Shown piece after piece: positions 31,559 to 40,166 of a DNA stretch of 64,000 nt. Source of the stretch: Palsa-504 sp963767565 (GTDB lineage: Bacteria > Actinomycetota > Actinomycetes > Streptosporangiales > Streptosporangiaceae). Position 1 is the stretch's first letter, and each line of letters starts with the position of its first letter. The translations under genes were made by a program, and so were the position numbers. The notes beneath the pieces are model-generated. The model was given only the letters and a program-made list of their open reading frames with translations. It had not been told where the DNA came from and made no database searches. Location: NCBI GenBank assembly GCA_963767565.1, contig CAVYEG010000013.1, positions 186,001 through 250,000 on the forward strand. The letters run 5' to 3'.

Positions 31559-32344
31559 CTAGCCTCGGCGCCGGACGAACTCGACGGTGCCGCCCAGCCG
31601 CCGGGCACCCAGGGCCAGCAGCAGTGACACCGACGGCGTGTGGGCGTCGTCGGCCTCGGCGGTGACCTCGGCCCGGCCCTGCTGGTGCAGGGCCCGGAAC
31701 GCGCGGGCCAGCAGGGCGCGGGCCAGCCCGCGGCGGCGGTAGGGGCGGGTGACGCCGATCAGGCCGAGCCGCGGCAGGCCCGGGCCGTTCCGGACCCGGA
31801 CCAGGCCGATGTACCGGCCGCTGTCGGCGTCGACGGCCACCAGGTAGGTGGCCGGGTTGAAGTGGGCCGCGTCGAAAGCCTCCTCCTGGAAGTCGCCGGG
31901 ATCCCAGCGCCATCCGTCCGTGCCCGGCACGTCCTGGCGCAGCGCGTCGTCCAGCAGCCGCAGTTCGTCCTCGTAGGCGTCGGCGGCGGAGATGACGACC
32001 ACGTCGTCCGGTTCGGTGACGCCGTCCAGCCCGGTGACCGCGGGGTCGGTAGGGATCAGGTAGCTGCTGACCCGCCGCTGCTCGGTGAAGCCCAGCCCGG
32101 CCAGTCGGGCCAGGTGGGCGGGTTCGGTGTCGTAGGCGCTGGCGTACAGGTCCGCGCCGGTATTGGCGGCCACCGCGCCAAGCAGCGGCGCGTAGCTGTC
32201 GTCCCGGCCGGGCTCGAAGCCCACGAACCACCGGTTGTCCGGGCGCAGGAAGGCCCGGATCGAGCCGACCGCCTGGTCCGCGTCGTACGCGCGCCAGACC
32301 AGGCCGGGCGAGGCCCGCACCACGCGCACGCTGTCCGGAGGCAT
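31559..32344 (-). CDS. GNAT-family N-acetyltransferase
   Basis: 261 residues from the ATG preceded by GGAG (frame open further upstream, not conserved). Two GNAT-like halves: a degenerate N-terminal one (WFVGFEPGRDDSYAPLLGAV) and a C-terminal one with the acetyl-CoA loop VTRPYRRRGLARALLARAF and a final TPSVSLLLALGARRLGG. The layout matches mycothiol-synthase-like double GNATs, but the sequence is not MshD itself. The substrate is unknown. It starts 11 bases after the stop of the leftward psuK-like gene. Confidence 0.85.
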   Translation of the reverse strand: MPPDSVRVVRASPGLVWRAYDADQAVGSIRAFLRPDNRWFVGFEPGRDDSYAPLLGAVAANTGADLYASAYDTEPAHLARLAGLGFTEQRRVSSYLIPTDPAVTGLDGVTEPDDVVVISAADAYEDELRLLDDALRQDVPGTDGWRWDPGDFQEEAFDAAHFNPATYLVAVDADSGRYIGLVRVRNGPGLPRLGLIGVTRPYRRRGLARALLARAFRALHQQGRAEVTAEADDAHTPSVSLLLALGARRLGGTVEFVRRRG

Positions 32345-32355
32345 AACGCCACAGA

Positions 32356-33264
32356 TTACTGGGGGCGGGCGCCGAAGCGGGTGACGACCGAGGCGGCGAT
32401 CCGGGTGGCGAAGCCGGCCGCGGCGACCAGGCCGCCGGAGGTCCGGCCGGCCGGGGCGGCCGCCAGCCAACGGCTCATGAAGGCACCGCAGAACGCGTCG
32501 CCCGCGCCGGTGCTGTCCCGGGCGTCGGCCGGGTGGGCCGCGATCTGGACCGGCGGCTCGCCCGGGGTGGCCAGCATGCAGCCCGCGGCGCCCAGCGTCA
32601 GCACGACCACGCCGTAGTGCCGGGTGAGCCGGGCCGCCATCGTGGCCGGGTCGGCCGCGCCGACCAGGACGGCGGCCTCGTCGCGGTTGGGGAAGCAGAC
32701 CGAGGCGCCCTCGGTCCAGCCCAGGAACGCGGCGGGATCCATCCGGGCCAGGAAGGCGGCCGAGCCGGGATCGATGGTGACGGCCAGGCCCCGGGCCCGC
32801 GCGTCGGCCAGCAGCGCGAGGGCCACCTCGAGCAGCGCCGGCTCGCAGAACGTGTAGCCGGTCAGGTGCAGCACCGCCGCCCCGTCGAGCAGGCGGTCCG
32901 GGATGTCGGACCGCCGCAGGTTCAGGTTCGCGGCCCGGTCGGTGAACATGGTCCGCTCCCCGTCCGGCGCCACCATGATCACGATCGAGCCGGTGCCGGC
33001 CTGCGGGTCGGCGGTCAGGTGGGCCCGGACGCCGGCCCGGGCCAGTTCCTGCTCGTGGTAGCCGGCGTCGCGGGCACCGGCCCGCCCGGCGAAGGTGACC
33101 CGGGCCCCGAGGTGAGCCATCCAGGCCGCCTGGTTGGCCGCCGAGCCGCCCGGGCAGGCCCGGACCACCGCCGGGGTGTCGCTGCCGGGCGTGACGCCGT
33201 CCAGCGGCTTGACCAGGACGTCGTTGATGACGTCCCCGCAGACCAGGACGGCCCGGGAGGTCAA
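32356..33264 (-). CDS. psuK: PfkB-family kinase, probable pseudouridine kinase
   Basis: 302 residues from TTG (TTGA overlap with the upstream psuG stop). PfkB motifs: PGGSAANQAAWMAHLGARV near the N-terminus, and DSTGAGDAFCGAFMSRWLA with the catalytic aspartate. Being translationally coupled to psuG argues for pseudouridine as substrate: the kinase makes pseudouridine 5'-phosphate, which PsuG splits into uracil and ribose 5-phosphate. The sequence alone would also fit a ribokinase or other sugar kinase. Confidence 0.85.
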   Translation of the reverse strand: MTSRAVLVCGDVINDVLVKPLDGVTPGSDTPAVVRACPGGSAANQAAWMAHLGARVTFAGRAGARDAGYHEQELARAGVRAHLTADPQAGTGSIVIMVAPDGERTMFTDRAANLNLRRSDIPDRLLDGAAVLHLTGYTFCEPALLEVALALLADARARGLAVTIDPGSAAFLARMDPAAFLGWTEGASVCFPNRDEAAVLVGAADPATMAARLTRHYGVVVLTLGAAGCMLATPGEPPVQIAAHPADARDSTGAGDAFCGAFMSRWLAAAPAGRTSGGLVAAAGFATRIAASVVTRFGARPQ

Positions 33265-34193
33265 CGGAGGCCGGCTGCGCGCGCCGCCCAGGCTCTCGCG
33301 ATCTGCCCGGCCAGCCCGATGTTGCCGCGGGCGATGGTCATGTTCACCTCGACGCTGGCCCCGCCGGTCACTCGCTGGATCCAGTCCAGCAGGAAGGGGG
33401 TGACCGCCTTGCCGCGGACGCCTGCCTCGGCCGCGGCGGCCAGGGCGGCCTGCAGCGCGCCGCTGAGCACTTCGGGGTCGAGCTGGTCCCTGGGGCTGAG
33501 CGGGTTGGCGACCAGCAGGGCGGACGGCTCGCCGAACGCGTCCCGGGCGGCCATGATGTCGGCGATCTCCTCCGGGCTGTCGGCCCGCCAGTCCAGGTCG
33601 CAGCCGGAGTCGGCCAGCCAGAAGGCCGGGAAGCGGGAGGTACGGTAGCCGATCACCGCGACGGCCAGCGTCTCCAGCCGCTCCAGCGTGGCCGGGATGT
33701 CCAGGATGGACTTGACGCCGGCCGAGACCACGGTGATCGGCGTCCGGGACAGCACGGTCAGGTCGGCCGACTCGTCGAAGGTCTCGGCCGCGCCGCGGTG
33801 GACGCCGCCCAGGCCGCCGGTGGCGAACACCCGGATGCCCGCTCGCGCGGCAATGGCCGAGGTGGCCGCCACGGTGGTGCCGCCGGTGACCTTCCTGACC
33901 ATGGCGATGCCGATGTCACGGCTGCTGACCTTGACCGCCGACTCGTCGGCCGCGATCCGCTCCAGGTCCTCGGGGAGCAGGCCGACCTTGGGCACGCCGT
34001 CGATGAGCGCGATCGTGGCCGGGGTCACGCCCTGGCCGGCCAGGATGGCCTCGAACTCCCGGGCGGCGGCCAGGTTAGCGGGGCGGGGAAGGCCGTGCGA
34101 GATGATCGTCGACTCGAGCGCGACCACCGGTTCGCCGGCCGCGAGCGACGCGCTTACCTGCGGGGATATCTCTACCCGGGAAGAGCTGGGGAT
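33261..34193 (-). CDS. psuG: Pseudouridine-5'-phosphate glycosidase with no standard start codon
   Basis: About 310 residues. The core is unmistakable: VVALESTIISHGLPRPANL, VSSRDIGIAMVRK, GGTTVAATSAIAARAGIRVF, ATGGLGGVHRGAAETFD. The conserved N-terminus (VEISPQVSASLAAGEPVVAL) is present, yet no ATG, GTG or TTG lies between it and the end of the upstream gene. AAGGAG (34205 to 34200) sits six bases before ATC (34193 to 34191), which is therefore the best start. The nearest standard in-frame start, at 34301, lies deep in the dehydrogenase gene. Ten bases separate it from the dehydrogenase stop. Confidence 0.85.
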   Translation of the reverse strand: MPSSSRVEISPQVSASLAAGEPVVALESTIISHGLPRPANLAAAREFEAILAGQGVTPATIALIDGVPKVGLLPEDLERIAADESAVKVSSRDIGIAMVRKVTGGTTVAATSAIAARAGIRVFATGGLGGVHRGAAETFDESADLTVLSRTPITVVSAGVKSILDIPATLERLETLAVAVIGYRTSRFPAFWLADSGCDLDWRADSPEEIADIMAARDAFGEPSALLVANPLSPRDQLDPEVLSGALQAALAAAAEAGVRGKAVTPFLLDWIQRVTGGASVEVNMTIARGNIGLAGQIARAWAARAAGLR

Positions 34194-34203
34194 GATCGTC
34201 TCC

Positions 34204-35136
34204 TTAGTAACCTTGGCCGCCGACCACGTTGGCCAGGGGCTCGCCCGCCGCGTAGCGGGCCAGCTGAGCCGCCGCGATGGCCCGGACCCGCGGGATGGCA
34301 TCGGTGCTGGCCCCGGCCACGTGCGGCGTCAGCAGCAGGTTGGGGGCGGACCACAGCGGGTGCCCGGCGGGCAGCGGCTCGGGGTCCGTGACGTCCAGCG
34401 CGGCCCGCAGCCGCCCCGAGTTAAGCTCGGCCAGCAGCGCCGCGGTGTCGACGATCGAGCCGCGGGCCGCGTTGACCAGCAGCGCGTGATCGTGCATGAG
34501 CCCGAGGAACCGCGCGTCGGCCAGCTGGATGGTGGCCGGGGTGACCGGTACCAGGAGGATCACGATGTCCGCCCGCGGCAGCAGGGCGGGCAGGTCATCG
34601 AGGCTGGACACGCCGGACCTGGCGTGCCGGGCGACGCGCTCGACGCGCACGCCGAACGGGGCCAGCAGGTGCTCGGTGGCCTCGCCGATCGAGCCGTAGC
34701 CGACGATCAGCACGGTCTGGCCGGCCAGCGGCTCGCTGGGGATGGCGTGCCAGGTGCCCGCCTGCTGCGCCGTGACGAACTCGGGCAGGTGCCGTAGCTC
34801 GGCCAGGATCACGGCCATGATCCACTCGGCGACCGCCGGGTCGTGCGCGCCGCGTGCGTTGCACAGGGTGACCCCGGGCGGGACGTACGGGAGCATCCGC
34901 TCGGCGCCGGCCGACATCAGCTGGATCACCCGCAGCCGGGGCAGCTTGGCCAGGACCGGCAGCCGCGACTCGGGCACCCCGAACGGGAGCACCACGAACT
35001 CGACCTGGTCGGCGGAATCCGGCAACTGCTCCCCGCCGGTCCAGACGTCGGCGGCCATGCCCTCGGGCAGGCCGCCCATCGCCTCCACCCAGCCCGGCTC
35101 GGGCAGCCAGATCCTGATCATCCTCGGCGGCGTCAT
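34204..35136 (-). CDS. D-2-hydroxyacid dehydrogenase family protein
   Basis: 310 residues from MTPPRMIRIW; a second ATG lies five codons on. NAD-binding LIVGYGSIGEATEHLLAPFG, the arginine in VNAARGSIVDTAAL, the glutamate in LDVTDPEPLPAGHP and the histidine in LLTPHVAGAS complete the active site. Typical reactions are reduction of 2-ketoacids such as glyoxylate or hydroxypyruvate. It heads the three-gene run dehydrogenase, psuG, psuK; its link with pseudouridine breakdown is unclear. Confidence 0.9.
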   Translation of the reverse strand: MTPPRMIRIWLPEPGWVEAMGGLPEGMAADVWTGGEQLPDSADQVEFVVLPFGVPESRLPVLAKLPRLRVIQLMSAGAERMLPYVPPGVTLCNARGAHDPAVAEWIMAVILAELRHLPEFVTAQQAGTWHAIPSEPLAGQTVLIVGYGSIGEATEHLLAPFGVRVERVARHARSGVSSLDDLPALLPRADIVILLVPVTPATIQLADARFLGLMHDHALLVNAARGSIVDTAALLAELNSGRLRAALDVTDPEPLPAGHPLWSAPNLLLTPHVAGASTDAIPRVRAIAAAQLARYAAGEPLANVVGGQGY

Positions 35137-35171
35137 GCTCGCGAGGCTACCGGCCGGCCCCCGGGAGCGAG

Positions 35172-35693
35172 CTAGCGGACCCCGGCTGCGGCCGGGGTGC
35201 GCTGCCACGAGGAGGGCACGTGATCGCCCTCATCAGCCGCCGCGGTCCCGGCCGAGCCGATGATGACGACCGGGCACGGCGCGGAGCGCAGGCAGACGCG
35301 GATGACAGGGCCGGCGCCGCGGTACGGGTCCGGGCTGTGGGCCGTGCGGCCCAGCACCAGCATGTCGGCGTCCTGGGCGTGGTCGAGCAGCACGCGCGCC
35401 GCCAGCCCTTCGGTGATCTCGGTCCGGACGGTGACGCCGGGATAGCGGCTGACCGCCTCGCTCACCGATCCCCGCAGGACCTCACGGGCGGCGCCCCAGC
35501 TTCCGCCCGACTGTCTCGGCGCGGGTACCGCGTAGCTGGCCACCTGATGGCACGCGGCCTCAAGGGCGAGGACCGCGTGGACCTCGGCGGTGCGCAGGCT
35601 CGCCTCCCGGCACGCCCATCTCAGCGCGGCCACGGATTCGGCCGAGCCGTCGACGCCGACCACGATGCGACGAACACCGGGATCTGTTGTCAT
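35172..35693 (-). CDS. Universal stress protein (UspA family)
   Basis: 173 residues, one Usp domain. VVGVDGSAESVAALRWACRE is the usual N-terminal ATP-site strand and helix. The second half has ADMLVLGRTAHSPDPYRGAG and then IRVCLRSAPCPVVII, where the G-2x-G-9x-G ATP loop is imperfect (GRTAHSPDPYRGAGPV), so ATP binding is uncertain. It follows the dehydrogenase start by 35 bases on the same strand. The 280 bases upstream to the next gene are AT-richer than average (35695-35970). Confidence 0.87.
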   Translation of the reverse strand: MTTDPGVRRIVVGVDGSAESVAALRWACREASLRTAEVHAVLALEAACHQVASYAVPAPRQSGGSWGAAREVLRGSVSEAVSRYPGVTVRTEITEGLAARVLLDHAQDADMLVLGRTAHSPDPYRGAGPVIRVCLRSAPCPVVIIGSAGTAAADEGDHVPSSWQRTPAAAGVR

Positions 35694-35973
35694 GACGAAT
35701 TCCTATTCCTACTTCTTCGTCACCTCTGACACACCGGTCCGTCCGGCCCCACAGCCGTACCGTCAGAGTTTTTCCAAGCCTTGACTGACAGTTTCCGATG
35801 GTAAACCGAGGGAGGGCCGCTGACGAGAGGTGGGGGTCGCATTTAGCAGCTATCTGATGCCCGCCTGAGACCCAGGGGTCATCGTATCGTTATTAGATGT
35901 GTTGCGGGCGAAATAGACCTAGTGACCGGCTTGTCCGACATATACCGCCCACAGCATCGTTGCGAGGATTTTG

Positions 35974-37086
35974 GTGAGAGCGGACGTTCTTCGCAGGTGG
36001 GCGGTGGTGACCGCCGGCCTGACGGTGCTCTGCGCGATGCCCGTGATCGCCAGTGCCCTGCCCGCTACCGTGCCCGCGCTGACCGCCAGCCAGCTCCGCG
36101 CCCGCATCCTGGCCTCGGCCGGGCAGTCCTACGCGGGCTACGCGGAGAGCAATGCCACCTTCGGGCTGCCGTCGCTGCCCGGCCTCAACGGGGTGGCGTC
36201 GCTGCTCGACGGGGTGACCAAGATGCGGGTGTGGGTCGCCTCGCCTGACGAGTGGCGGGTCGACACGCTGTCCGACGCCGGCGAGCGGGACACCTACCAG
36301 CTGGGCGCGGTGTCCTACATCTGGGATTCCGGCCAGGAGCTGCTCACCGAGGTCGGCGGCCAGCCGTCGCTGCGGCTGCCGCGCCCGGCCGACCTGGTCC
36401 CGCCGGCGCTGGCCGTCCGGCTGCTGGCCGCGGCCGGAGCGCAGGCCAGGTTCGGCCTGATCCCGCCGCTGCGGGTGGCCGGCCAGAGCGTGCCCGGGCT
36501 GCGCGTCACCCCGGCGGACGGCTCCTCCACCATCGGGCACGTCGACATCTGGGCCGAGCCGGGCAGCGGCCTGCCGCTGATGGTGGAGATCTTCGGCCGG
36601 GCCTCGGCCCGCCCCGCCCTGGAGAGCCAGTTCTTCCAGGTCGGCCGCTGGCGGCCGGATCGCGGGGTGCTCACGCCGCAGCGGGGCCCGGGCACCGGCT
36701 TCACCATGACCAGCGCGCGCAGCCTGGCCGGCGCGCTGTCGCAGCTGGCCCTGGAGGTCCTGCCCGCCGAGCTGGCCGGGCGGCATGAGGTGCCCGGGCC
36801 GCCGGGCTTCGGCACGGTCAGCATCTACGGCGGCGGGCTGGCCACGTTCGTGGTGGTAGGCGTGCGCACCAGCCAGGACCTGATCGGCGACACGCTGTCG
36901 GCGGGCGGGACCGCACTGTCCCTGCCGGGCACCCGCGGCGCGCTGGTCGGCGCGTCGCTGGTCAACGCGGTCCTGGTCCAGCCGTCTGGTTTCGCGCTGA
37001 CGTTCCTGATCGCGGGCACGGTCAGCCCGGGCGTGCTCGAGCGGGCCGCGGCCACGCTGGTGGCCGACCAGGTGTGGCTGCCGTGA
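35974..37086 (+). CDS. Secreted LolA-like protein
   Basis: 370 residues. The GTG at 35974 has GAGG six bases upstream; a TTG one codon earlier has poorer spacing. A signal peptide (WAVVTAGLTVLCAMPVIASA) is followed by a beta-rich domain of the LolA/LppX type (KMRVWVASPDEWRVDTLSDA, LRLPRPADLVPPALAVRLLA, GHVDIWAEPGSGLPLMVEIF). In actinobacteria such proteins are outer-face carriers of unknown lipid or lipoprotein cargo. The stop overlaps the GTG of an ABC ATPase, so carrier and exporter are made together. Confidence 0.8.
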   Translation: MRADVLRRWAVVTAGLTVLCAMPVIASALPATVPALTASQLRARILASAGQSYAGYAESNATFGLPSLPGLNGVASLLDGVTKMRVWVASPDEWRVDTLSDAGERDTYQLGAVSYIWDSGQELLTEVGGQPSLRLPRPADLVPPALAVRLLAAAGAQARFGLIPPLRVAGQSVPGLRVTPADGSSTIGHVDIWAEPGSGLPLMVEIFGRASARPALESQFFQVGRWRPDRGVLTPQRGPGTGFTMTSARSLAGALSQLALEVLPAELAGRHEVPGPPGFGTVSIYGGGLATFVVVGVRTSQDLIGDTLSAGGTALSLPGTRGALVGASLVNAVLVQPSGFALTFLIAGTVSPGVLERAAATLVADQVWLP

Positions 37087-38000
37087 TCACCACCCGGGCC
37101 CTGTCCAAGCGCTACGGCGCCGTCGAGGCGGTGCGCTCGGTGGATCTCGAGGTCAGGGAGGGCGACAGGTACGGGCTGCTCGGCCCGAACGGCTCGGGCA
37201 AGACCACGCTGGTCCGCATGCTGCTCGGCCTGGTCTACGCCAGCAGCGGCCAGATCGAGGTGATGGGCTGGCGGATGCCCAGGCACGCGCGTCAGGTGCT
37301 GCCGCGCATCGGCGCGCTGATCGAGGAGCCCGCCGCCTACCCGCACCTGTCCGGCCGGGCCAACCTGGCCCTGCTCGATGCGGCCGGGCCGGGCGGGTCC
37401 GCCGGGCGGCGCAGCAGGCCGCAGCGGATCGGCGAGGCCCTGGAGCAGGTGGGACTGGCCGGGGTGGGCCGCCGCCCGGTCAAGGCCTACTCCCTGGGCA
37501 TGCGCCAGCGCCTGGGCCTGGCCGCGGCCCTGATCAGGCACCCCCGCCTGCTGATCCTGGACGAGCCGGGCAACGGCCTGGACCCGCGCGGGATCAGGGA
37601 CCTGCGGGAGCTGCTGACCAGCCTGAACACCGCGGGCGTCACCATCTTGCTGTCCAGTCACCTGCTGGCCGAGGTCGAGCAGCTGTGCACCAGGGTCGGG
37701 GTCCTGGATGCCGGGCGCCTGGTCCTGCAGGACGACCTGGCCGTCCTGCGCGCGCCGACCGGGCTGATCGCGGTCGAGACCCCGGACGCGGACCGGGTGG
37801 CGGCCCTGCTTGACGGGCAGGTGGAGCAGCGCGACGGCCCGCACCTGCTGGTGCGCGGCCCGGACGCGGCCGAGCTCAACGCGCGCCTGGTCGGGGCGGG
37901 CCTGCGGGTCAGCGTGATCGGCGCGCACCAGCGGACCCTCGAGGAGGTGGTCCTGGCCGTGACCGGGACCGGCTCCGACCACATCGAGGGCACCTCGTGA
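37083..38000 (+). CDS. ABC transporter ATP-binding protein
   Basis: 305 residues from the overlapping GTG (another GTG nine bases earlier is possible). Walker A GLLGPNGSGKTTLVRML, signature YSLGMRQRLGLAAALI, Walker B RLLILDEPGNGLDPRG, switch ILLSSHLLAEVE. The C-terminal extension has the LEEVVLAVTGTGSD end typical of drug and lantibiotic exporters. It lies between a LolA-like secreted protein and an ABC-2 permease, all overlapping, so the three form one export unit. Confidence 0.94.
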   Translation: MITTRALSKRYGAVEAVRSVDLEVREGDRYGLLGPNGSGKTTLVRMLLGLVYASSGQIEVMGWRMPRHARQVLPRIGALIEEPAAYPHLSGRANLALLDAAGPGGSAGRRSRPQRIGEALEQVGLAGVGRRPVKAYSLGMRQRLGLAAALIRHPRLLILDEPGNGLDPRGIRDLRELLTSLNTAGVTILLSSHLLAEVEQLCTRVGVLDAGRLVLQDDLAVLRAPTGLIAVETPDADRVAALLDGQVEQRDGPHLLVRGPDAAELNARLVGAGLRVSVIGAHQRTLEEVVLAVTGTGSDHIEGTS

Positions 38001-38914
38001 TCGCGGTCGAGCTGGCCAAGCTGGCGCGCCGGCCGCGCACCTGGATCAGCCTGGTCCTGACCTGCGCGCTGCCCTTCATGGTCGCGGTCTTCATCACGAT
38101 CACGCACCTGACCCCGCCGCCCGGCCAGGGCAGCGCGTTCCTGTCCGCGGTGCTCCAGGACGGCGCCCTGTACCCGGCGGCCGCGCTCGCGCTGGTGCTG
38201 CCGGTGTTCCTGCCGGTGTCCACCGCGGTCATGGCGGGCGACTCGATCGCCGGCGAGGCCGCCACCGGCACGCTGCGCTACCTGCTGGTGCGGCCGGTCG
38301 GACGGACCAGGCTGCTGGTGGCCAAGCTGATCGCGGTCATCGCCTACGTCCTGCTGCTGGTGGTGGGGGTCACGGTGACCGCCTACGCGACCGGCGTCTT
38401 CCTGCTCGGCCCGTCCCAGGCGGCCGCGGTGGTGCCGGCCCCGGGTGCCCCGGGACCCGGCGGCCCGGCGGTGCCGGGCGGTGCCGGGATCGCCGGGCAG
38501 GCGCCGACCGCGGGGCTGGCGCCGGGCGGCGCCGTCACCTCGCTGTCCGGTACGCCGCTGAGCCTGCTGCAGCTGGCCGAGCGGATCGGCGGCGCGATCG
38601 CCTTCATCACCGTGTCCATGCTCGGGGTGGCCGCGATCGCGCTGTTCCTGTCGACCATCACCGACTCGGCCCTGGGCTCGGCGCTCGGCGCGCTGGCCGC
38701 GCTGGTGGCCAGCGAGATCCTGGTCACGCTGAACGCGGCCACGGTCGTCCAGCCCTACCTGCCCACCCGGTACTGGCTGGCCTGGATCGATTTCTTCCGC
38801 CAGCCCATCTTCTGGCGGGATATCCAGCGGGGGTTCGGCATCCAGGCGGTCTATGTGGTGGTGTTCCTCGGGGCGGCCTGGGCCAACTTCTCCACTAAGG
38901 ACATCACCGCGTAA
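37997..38914 (+). CDS. ABC-2 type permease
   Basis: 305 residues. Starts MIAVELAKLARRPRTWISLV, then six helices. The loop after helix 2 has GDSIAGEAATGTLRYLLVRP, the standard coupling motif. Between helices 3 and 4 is a ~60-residue outer loop rich in P, G and A (VVPAPGAPGPGGPAVPGGAG). The partner ATPase overlaps by four bases. Only one permease gene is present, so it should act as a homodimer. Confidence 0.9.
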   Translation: MIAVELAKLARRPRTWISLVLTCALPFMVAVFITITHLTPPPGQGSAFLSAVLQDGALYPAAALALVLPVFLPVSTAVMAGDSIAGEAATGTLRYLLVRPVGRTRLLVAKLIAVIAYVLLLVVGVTVTAYATGVFLLGPSQAAAVVPAPGAPGPGGPAVPGGAGIAGQAPTAGLAPGGAVTSLSGTPLSLLQLAERIGGAIAFITVSMLGVAAIALFLSTITDSALGSALGALAALVASEILVTLNAATVVQPYLPTRYWLAWIDFFRQPIFWRDIQRGFGIQAVYVVVFLGAAWANFSTKDITA

Positions 38915-38967
38915 CTCCGGTTACGGAAACAGGCACCTGGACGAGACAAGTAAACCAGTCAAACGGC

Positions 38968-39237
38968 GTGAGCTATTCGCTGACCTCGAAGATCGGCTCC
39001 GGCAGCGTCGGTGCTGCAGTCGGGTCATGGCAGGTGCCGGTGTTCGGATGTTCCGGCGAGCTGGACCTGGAATCAGGGGGCGGCCCGCTTGAGCTGCGGC
39101 AAATCACGACATTCAATCCGGGCGAACAATGCATTAGCCAGTTCGAGGTCGACGTTTCTCTTCAGGGCAGTGACCTGGACTATGAGATTATCGCCGTCAC
39201 GACGGTAAGCGGACAGTTTTGTCAACGGGAACCCTAG
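38968..39237 (+). CDS. Possible small protein of unknown function, low-GC coding
   Basis: 89 residues from GTG. The sequence looks like a folded beta-rich protein (SWQVPVFGCSGELDLESGG, EQCISQFEVDVSLQGSDLDY, EIIAVTTVSGQFC) with three cysteines. GC content is clearly lower than in the neighbours, and codon use includes TTT, CTT, ATT and GAT, which hints at horizontal gain. No signal peptide or good ribosome-binding site is seen. I do not recognise the family. Confidence 0.4.
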   Translation: MSYSLTSKIGSGSVGAAVGSWQVPVFGCSGELDLESGGGPLELRQITTFNPGEQCISQFEVDVSLQGSDLDYEIIAVTTVSGQFCQREP

Positions 39238-39254
39238 CGTCGGCACTGGAACGC

Positions 39255-40142
39255 TCAGCCCTCAGTAGGCCCGTCACCCAGCGCCTGCAGCCGGCGGCAG
39301 TCGGACGGTTCGGGCGCGGTGAATGTTCTCTCGCTGAGCGTGCGGAGCACGATCCCGACGACCAGCGGGGAGGTGGGCAGCTGGCCGTGCTGGATCTGCA
39401 CGCCGGGGCAGACGGACTGCAGCGGCACGTTCACCGCGCCTGCCAGCCGGGCCGAATCGGGGGGCTGCACGACCTGGTCGTCGCTGGTCCACAGCGACAG
39501 CCAGGGCGGGCGGGTGGCCGGGGCGGTGTCCTGCAGGCGGGACAGCATCACGCTGCCCGGCACCAGTTCCTCGCAGGCGGCCGGGCAGGCGTCAGGGACG
39601 TCGGCATCGCCGACGGCGGCCAGGTCGGCACCGTGCAGCGGAGAGCCCAGGGTGATGATGGCGCGGGCTTTGGCCACGCCGTCGTAGTCCACGTCCCACA
39701 GCCAGGCCACCACGCCGCCCGCCGAGTAGCCGATCACGGTCACCGGGCCCGAGCCCGCGCCCAGCGCCTGGTTCACGTACCCGTTCAGCACGCTGGCCTG
39801 CACCTGCAGGTCACCGGTGCCGTCCCCGGCCAGCTGGACCACGGTCGCGGCCCGGCCCGCCGACCTGATCCGGGCGGCCAGGGCGTCCAGCGCGGTGGTG
39901 CTGCCGCCGTAGCCGGGCACGAGCAGTACCGGGCCGGGACGGTTCCGGTCGGCGGCGGTCAGGGCCGGGCCGCCGGCCGCGGCGCGGACCGCTCCGACCG
40001 CCGCGGCGGCCGCGATGACCAGCGCGAGGACGATCATGAGCAGCCGGCGTCGCGGGCTCAGGCCGCCCCACCGGGGGATCCGGGGCACCAGTCCATGGTG
40101 CGCCGGGCCCGCAGCCGCGTCCAACCCGTACGGACGAGCCAA
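39255..40142 (-). CDS. Membrane-anchored alpha/beta-hydrolase (lipase-like)
   Basis: 295 residues from TTG; a GTG at 40088 giving VPRIPRWGGLSPRRRLLMIV is an equally good start. One N-terminal anchor helix (MIVLALVIAAAAAVGAVRAA) puts the enzyme outside. The fold shows PVLLVPGYGGSTTALDALAA, nucleophile VIGYSAGGVVAW, acid WTSDDQVV and histidine IQHGQLP. Two cysteines in DACPAACEEL may bond. It resembles secreted actinobacterial triacylglycerol lipases (lipase class 2). Confidence 0.85.
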   Translation of the reverse strand: MARPYGLDAAAGPAHHGLVPRIPRWGGLSPRRRLLMIVLALVIAAAAAVGAVRAAAGGPALTAADRNRPGPVLLVPGYGGSTTALDALAARIRSAGRAATVVQLAGDGTGDLQVQASVLNGYVNQALGAGSGPVTVIGYSAGGVVAWLWDVDYDGVAKARAIITLGSPLHGADLAAVGDADVPDACPAACEELVPGSVMLSRLQDTAPATRPPWLSLWTSDDQVVQPPDSARLAGAVNVPLQSVCPGVQIQHGQLPTSPLVVGIVLRTLSERTFTAPEPSDCRRLQALGDGPTEG

Positions 40143-40166
40143 CTCGGCTGACGCCCCGGGTGAGGC

